From assembly GCF_004570875.1 (NCBI RefSeq), contig NZ_SPQK01000002.1, positions 1 through 64,000 on the forward strand: DNA of 64,000 nt. The letters run 5' to 3'. The notes beneath the pieces were generated by a model. It saw only the letters and a list, made by a program, of their open reading frames with translations, had not been told where the DNA came from and searched no databases. The position numbers were made by a program, and so were the translations under genes. Source of the DNA: Blastococcus sp. CT_GayMR16 (GTDB lineage: Bacteria > Actinomycetota > Actinomycetes > Mycobacteriales > Geodermatophilaceae). Shown here piece by piece: positions 60,522-64,000 of this stretch; the first letter of the stretch is position 1, and every line of letters starts with the position of its first letter.

Positions 60522-60691
60522 AGGAGGCCCCCGTCCCGGTCGTCGTCGTCGTCGACGTCGATGGCCTCGCCGAGCGCATTGCCGAGCTCGACGTCGTCGT
60601 CGGTGAGCGGCTCGTCGTCGTGGTCGACGAACACGCCGGACGCCGGTGGCTGGTCGAGGACCGGCAGCTCTTCGTCGTGATCGGTTTCCAC
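60518..60691 (-). CDS. Small acidic phage protein, 57 aa
   Basis: GTG 60691 is preceded by AGGAGGT four bases upstream, which decides the start over the ATG at 60706. The peptide is strongly acidic (DHDEELPV, DHDDEPLTDDDVELG, DVDDDDD), without hydrophobic segments. It may be a DNA-mimic or binding partner, as small phage acidic proteins often are, but this is speculation from charge. It overlaps the lysin gene start by four bases. Confidence 0.65.
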   Translation of the reverse strand: METDHDEELPVLDQPPASGVFVDHDDEPLTDDDVELGNALGEAIDVDDDDDRDGGLL

Positions 60692-60777
60692 GGCACCTCC
60701 TGGCATGGGTCAGGCCCCGCTGCCCGGGAGGGGCGCGGGGTGGAGCGGGCGGGGCGGGCGGGGCGGTCGAGCAGGGG

Positions 60778-61065
60778 TCAGGCGGTCGGAGGTTCCTCGT
60801 CGCCGCCGGCGGACTTCGCCTCGAGCCCGGCGATGCGGGCCCGCAGCTCGTCGGCGACCTGGTGGGCGCGGGCGAGCTCAGCGTCCTTGTCGGTCAGCGC
60901 CTGGTCCCTGTCGGCCAGTGCCGCGGCTTGGCCCTCCATCGTCTCCTGCGCCAGGGCGAGCTGGCAGGCGAGGTCTGCGTTGCCACGACTGGCGTTGTCG
61001 GCGGAGCGCTGCGCGATGCGGGTGACGATGCGCTCGAAGTCGGCCTGCGGGTTCGGACTGGTCAT
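60778..61065 (-). CDS. Small coiled-coil phage protein, 95 aa
   Basis: ATG 61065 overlaps the preceding stop (ATGA). Almost the entire chain is predicted helical with heptad spacing: IVTRIAQRSADNASRGNADLACQLALAQETMEGQAAALADRDQALTDKDAELARAHQVADELRARIAGLEAKSAG. The charge and length fit a structural or assembly factor in the tail region. No enzyme motif. The following gap of 86 bases to the acidic gene is GC-rich with GGGCG repeats. Confidence 0.72.
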   Translation of the reverse strand: MTSPNPQADFERIVTRIAQRSADNASRGNADLACQLALAQETMEGQAAALADRDQALTDKDAELARAHQVADELRARIAGLEAKSAGGDEEPPTA

Positions 61066-61298
61066 GTCTGGGGGGTCCTCGTCTCGGTGTAGTTCGCCAA
61101 GGTCGCGGGGCCGAAGGTTTGCCCCTCGCAGCCGTACGGGGCGCCCTCGCGGGGCTCGCGGCACAGGTGGTAGACGACCGGGCGGACCGGGTCGTCGCGC
61201 TGCACGGTGGAGATGACGGCGCCCGACTGCACGCCGCCGTTGCCGACATCGACCCCGCACTTATCGCACCGGTATTGGCCGTCGGATCGCAGGCTCAC
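61062..61298 (-). CDS. Small zinc-ribbon-like phage protein, 78 aa
   Basis: GTG 61298 overlaps the tail-protein stop (GTGA). CDKCGVDVGNGG near residue 11 and CREPREGAPYGCEGQ near 45 give four cysteines in two pairs, consistent with a zinc ribbon. The rest is polar. It lies between the tail protein and the coiled-coil gene and is translationally linked with both. The function is unknown. Confidence 0.7.
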   Translation of the reverse strand: MSLRSDGQYRCDKCGVDVGNGGVQSGAVISTVQRDDPVRPVVYHLCREPREGAPYGCEGQTFGPATLANYTETRTPQT

Positions 61299-64000
61299 AG
61301 CACCGCCCCCTTCGCCCTCTTGGGCGCCGCGGGACCGCCGCGCACCTCGGTCACGAACTGCTGCAGCGCTGCGTGCAGCAGAGCCGTGTACTGGTACAGG
61401 TCGACGGCGCCCATGTCGTCGATCGTCTTGACGACGATCTGTGGCGGCGCCTCGCCCGCGTCCAGTCCGATCTCCACCGGCATGTTGCGGCCCTCGGCGT
61501 CCGGCTTGCGCCGGTACCGCTTGACCCGCGTGGTCATGACGTCTGAGAGGAAGTCGCCGGTGGCGTCCGTCATCTCCTCCTTCAGGCGGGCGTCGGAGGA
61601 GACCGTGAATGCGCTCGCGAAGAAGGCCTGCCAGCCGGTGTCGGTGCCGTTGCGGCTGTGCAGGCCGATCGCCCCCGTGCCGTCGTAGTACAGCTTCAGG
61701 TAGCCGCCGAAGCTGTTGCCGTTGACGAATTGCATGCGCGCCGAGTTGAACGGCGCGAAGTCCGGCGGGTTTACCGTGATCTTGGAGATGGAGCCGGGCC
61801 ACAGAAAGGTGACGTCGTTGTCGTCGACGAAGAATCGGTTGTGGAGGCTGCCGTCGGTGTTCCGCTGCACGATGCTGGTGGCTTGCCCCTGCGCGTGGTA
61901 GACGAAGTTCCCGCCGCCAGCGTCCATCCACAGGCGGGTCATGGTCTGCTCGTTGATGAAGAAGTCCCCGCCGTTGGGGATGACGAACGTGTGGGACAGC
62001 GGCGTGGCCTGGTAGAGGGTCTGGATGCCGGTGGATGTGTTCGCCTTGTCGGGCGCGTAGAAGATCGTGAACGTCCGGGTGCCCGTGGCGGCGCCGCCGA
62101 TGTAGGCGACGACGTTCTTGCCGACCAGCGTCACCTGTTCGACGCTGTTCACGATGACCGAGTTCCAGTCCGCGCCTGCGCCGGCGATGGGGATCTGCAT
62201 CTGCATGGCCTCGACGCCCGAGGTCGCCGTGAACCCTCGGACGTAGCCCTCGGTGCCGTCCGGTGCGAAAAACTGGACCTTGCCGGTGGTGCCGGCGGCG
62301 CCGATCTCGATGCGGCGGCCGCTCAGCGCGGTCTTGAAGATGCCGGTCAGCAGGTTGTTGACGCCGTCGATGTTCACGGTCAGCGCGTTCAGGGCGTCGA
62401 ACGCCTGCCAACCGATCGCGTTCATCTCCCGCCGCTGACCGGTGAGCGCCGTGGTGAACCGGCCGGCCATGACGACGTCGGCGGCCATCGTGCCGGCGGT
62501 GAGCTTCCCGACCGACAGGCTTCCGATCTCGCCGTCGTTGACCTGCGGGATCACCGCCGACACCGTCGCCGAGTACGCGGACCCGTTCCCGTTGTGGTCG
62601 TAGGCCCGCAGCCGCACCCACCGCGTCTGACCGGGGGTGCCACCGACACGGTGGATGCCCTCCACGAACGGGTTGAGTGAGGACTCGACGACGAACGGGC
62701 CGCCGGATCCCGCCGCCGCGACCTCGACGTCGACACGGTTCGCGTCGGCCGGCATCGCCCCGCCGACGCTCGTGGTCCCGGGGTAGCGGACACGGATCTG
62801 GCCGAGGGACTGCGTGAGCACCGGGTCCGCCGGCGCGGCCGGTCCGGTGGAGTCCGCCGCCGAGGTGATCGACGACGTCGACGTCCAGGCGCTCGCGACG
62901 CCGCCGGTGGACACGGCGCGGACCTGCACGTCGTAGCCCAGGGCGGCGACCACGGCGAGGTCGACGGTGGTGGCGTCGGTCAGCGCGTTGCCGAGCCACT
63001 GCGGGGCGCGGTATGTCGGCCGGAACTGCACCTCGTAGTGGTGCAGCGCCACGGTCGTGTTGTCGGTGTACTGGGTGACCGCTGACCAGGACGCGGTGAT
63101 CGTGGCCGAGTCGGTGCCCTTCGGGTTGATCGCCGACGACGTCGACAGCGTCAGCCCGGTCGGCGCCTTCGGGACCTTCGTCGACGGCTTCCCGCGCGCG
63201 GCGTCGACCCGGTCAGCGATCGGGTCCGACGGACGGGACAGGGTCTTCGGCAGGTCCCCGACGGTGATCTCCCGGGAGCCGGCCGACTCCCAGACGACCC
63301 ACCGGGTCAGGTCCAGCCAGACGCCGGTGTCCGTGCGCCAGGCGATCGTCATGCCCTCGACGATCGGGGAGCTGATGGAGGAGACCCGGACGATCGCCGG
63401 GTGGATCGGCTGCCCGCGGAAGAGCCGCTCGACTGCGGTGTCGAGGATCCCGGAGTCGGGGTCGTAGACGTAGCTCGCGTCGCCGACACCGAACCCGCCG
63501 CTGATCTCGTAGTCGGCCGCGGTCACCTTGATCGCGGCCGTCTCCCGGCTGAACCGGTTGAGCTGCAGCTGCGCCCTGGCGGCCACCGTCCCCGAGGTCT
63601 CACCGGACTCGGAGATGAGGCGTACGAACTTCACCGTGCTGCCCTGCGGGTCCTTCCACGGCACCGAGGGGGCGCTGGCCGAGCCGACGGCGAAGACGGT
63701 GTCCGGCTCGTCACCGACGCCGATGGTCTGCCCGAGCAGCGTCGCCTTCGTCGTGTAGTCGTAGACGGCGCCCTCGGTCTCCACCTTCCCGCCGACCGCG
63801 ACCAGGTCGAGGTCCGAGCCCGCGCCGCGGCGCACGATCATCGGGGACGGCTTCGTCGTCAGCGGCAGCGCGGTGTCGTACAGCTGCCCTGGCGTGCCGA
63901 CGTCGACGGTGAAGTTGGGGTTCACGCGGAGCTCGGCGCCGAACGGGGCCAGAGCGATGCGCAGCGCATCCCGCCGAGACTGGAAGACGTGCGTCCCGGT
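61295..64000 (-). CDS. Phage tail protein with fibronectin type III and S74 auto-chaperone domains (5' end beyond window)
   Basis: The frame is open to the window end (901 visible residues). The N-terminal visible part (FQSRRDALRIALAPFGAELRVNPNFTVDV...) resembles baseplate/tail-hub proteins. Fibronectin-like repeats occur near PKAPTGLTLSTSSAINPKGTDSATITASWSAVTQY and FEVQFRP-type strands. The C-terminus has the S74 endosialidase-type chaperone signature SSDARLKEEM followed by TTRVKRYRRKPDAEGRNMPVEIGLDAGEAP. This domain folds the trimeric fibre and cuts itself off before the Ser, leaving about 100 residues. A host-receptor-binding role is inferred. Confidence 0.87.
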   Translation of the reverse strand, partial: TGTHVFQSRRDALRIALAPFGAELRVNPNFTVDVGTPGQLYDTALPLTTKPSPMIVRRGAGSDLDLVAVGGKVETEGAVYDYTTKATLLGQTIGVGDEPDTVFAVGSASAPSVPWKDPQGSTVKFVRLISESGETSGTVAARAQLQLNRFSRETAAIKVTAADYEISGGFGVGDASYVYDPDSGILDTAVERLFRGQPIHPAIVRVSSISSPIVEGMTIAWRTDTGVWLDLTRWVVWESAGSREITVGDLPKTLSRPSDPIADRVDAARGKPSTKVPKAPTGLTLSTSSAINPKGTDSATITASWSAVTQYTDNTTVALHHYEVQFRPTYRAPQWLGNALTDATTVDLAVVAALGYDVQVRAVSTGGVASAWTSTSSITSAADSTGPAAPADPVLTQSLGQIRVRYPGTTSVGGAMPADANRVDVEVAAAGSGGPFVVESSLNPFVEGIHRVGGTPGQTRWVRLRAYDHNGNGSAYSATVSAVIPQVNDGEIGSLSVGKLTAGTMAADVVMAGRFTTALTGQRREMNAIGWQAFDALNALTVNIDGVNNLLTGIFKTALSGRRIEIGAAGTTGKVQFFAPDGTEGYVRGFTATSGVEAMQMQIPIAGAGADWNSVIVNSVEQVTLVGKNVVAYIGGAATGTRTFTIFYAPDKANTSTGIQTLYQATPLSHTFVIPNGGDFFINEQTMTRLWMDAGGGNFVYHAQGQATSIVQRNTDGSLHNRFFVDDNDVTFLWPGSISKITVNPPDFAPFNSARMQFVNGNSFGGYLKLYYDGTGAIGLHSRNGTDTGWQAFFASAFTVSSDARLKEEMTDATGDFLSDVMTTRVKRYRRKPDAEGRNMPVEIGLDAGEAPPQIVVKTIDDMGAVDLYQYTALLHAALQQFVTEVRGGPAAPKRAKGAVL

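Larger units (their letters stand above)
56432..64000. mobile_element. Prophage (left part; continues past the window)
   Basis: From the broken tRNA-Arg to the window end: tyrosine integrase, small accessory genes, a lipoprotein, then minus-strand late genes (holin candidate, membrane proteins, amidase lysin, small structural-type proteins, a long tail protein). The arrangement is that of a siphovirus-like actinophage with int at the left end transcribed toward the phage interior and lysis/tail genes opposing it. Capsid, terminase and repressor genes are outside the window. The right attachment site is not visible. Confidence 0.87.

Overview
The window is high-GC actinobacterial DNA, most probably Geodermatophilaceae (Blastococcus, Geodermatophilus or Modestobacter type). 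The pointers are about 70% GC with strong third-position bias, frequent GTG starts, TGA as the overwhelmingly preferred stop, a glucosyl-3-phosphoglycerate synthase, an NDMA-type alcohol dehydrogenase, a HelR-type RNA polymerase recycling factor, and above all a formate dehydrogenase whose selenocysteine position is encoded by UAG. The family assignment is inference; no marker rRNA is present.

Layout. 1-10.5 kb: menaquinone gene menB, two TetR regulators, NDMA-type alcohol dehydrogenase, HelR, HAD phosphatase, glycerophosphodiester phosphodiesterase and gpgS. 10.6-14.2 kb: a minus-strand, translationally coupled trio (metallo-beta-lactamase-fold protein, DedA protein, holin-domain/phosphodiesterase fusion). 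14.4-19.3 kb: two overlapping cyclic-di-GMP genes with reciprocal decay, one with an intact GGDEF and ruined EAL, the other with a ruined GGDEF and intact EAL. 19.5-20.1 kb: a MazF-type toxin-antitoxin pair. 20.4-25.9 kb: a three-gene membrane formate dehydrogenase (catalytic subunit, four-cluster ferredoxin subunit, NrfD-type membrane subunit). The catalytic gene is interrupted only by a TAG at 21012-21014, exactly where selenocysteine sits, followed 18 nt later by a GGUCU-loop SECIS-like hairpin. This is the most important observation in the window.

26-54 kb is a large surface-polysaccharide locus: methyltransferase, Wzx-type flippase, several glycosyltransferases, Wzy-like polymerase, pyruvyl transferase, two Wzz/BY-kinase-type proteins, a low-molecular-weight tyrosine phosphatase, two paralogous initiating sugar-phosphate transferases (one central, one near the far end), an LCP ligase, UDP-glucose dehydrogenase, and the rhamnose/deoxysugar genes rmlB and rmlD. 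The 26-36 kb part has clearly lower GC than its surroundings, suggesting transfer. Together these genes can initiate, build, flip, polymerise, length-control and attach one or two polymers.

54-56 kb carries a CGNR zinc-finger regulator divergent from an MFS transporter across a perfect operator-like repeat, then tRNA-Ser(GCU). From 56.4 kb to the window end lies a prophage. Its integrase follows a tRNA-Arg gene that is broken just after the anticodon, and a minus-strand late block runs from a tail fibre with an S74 auto-chaperone through small proteins, an amidase-type lysin and membrane proteins to a holin candidate.

Intergenic regions contain several strong palindromes and paired hairpins, some apparently members of dispersed families. 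No rRNA, CRISPR array, transposase, or selA/selB/selC/selD gene was seen in the window.
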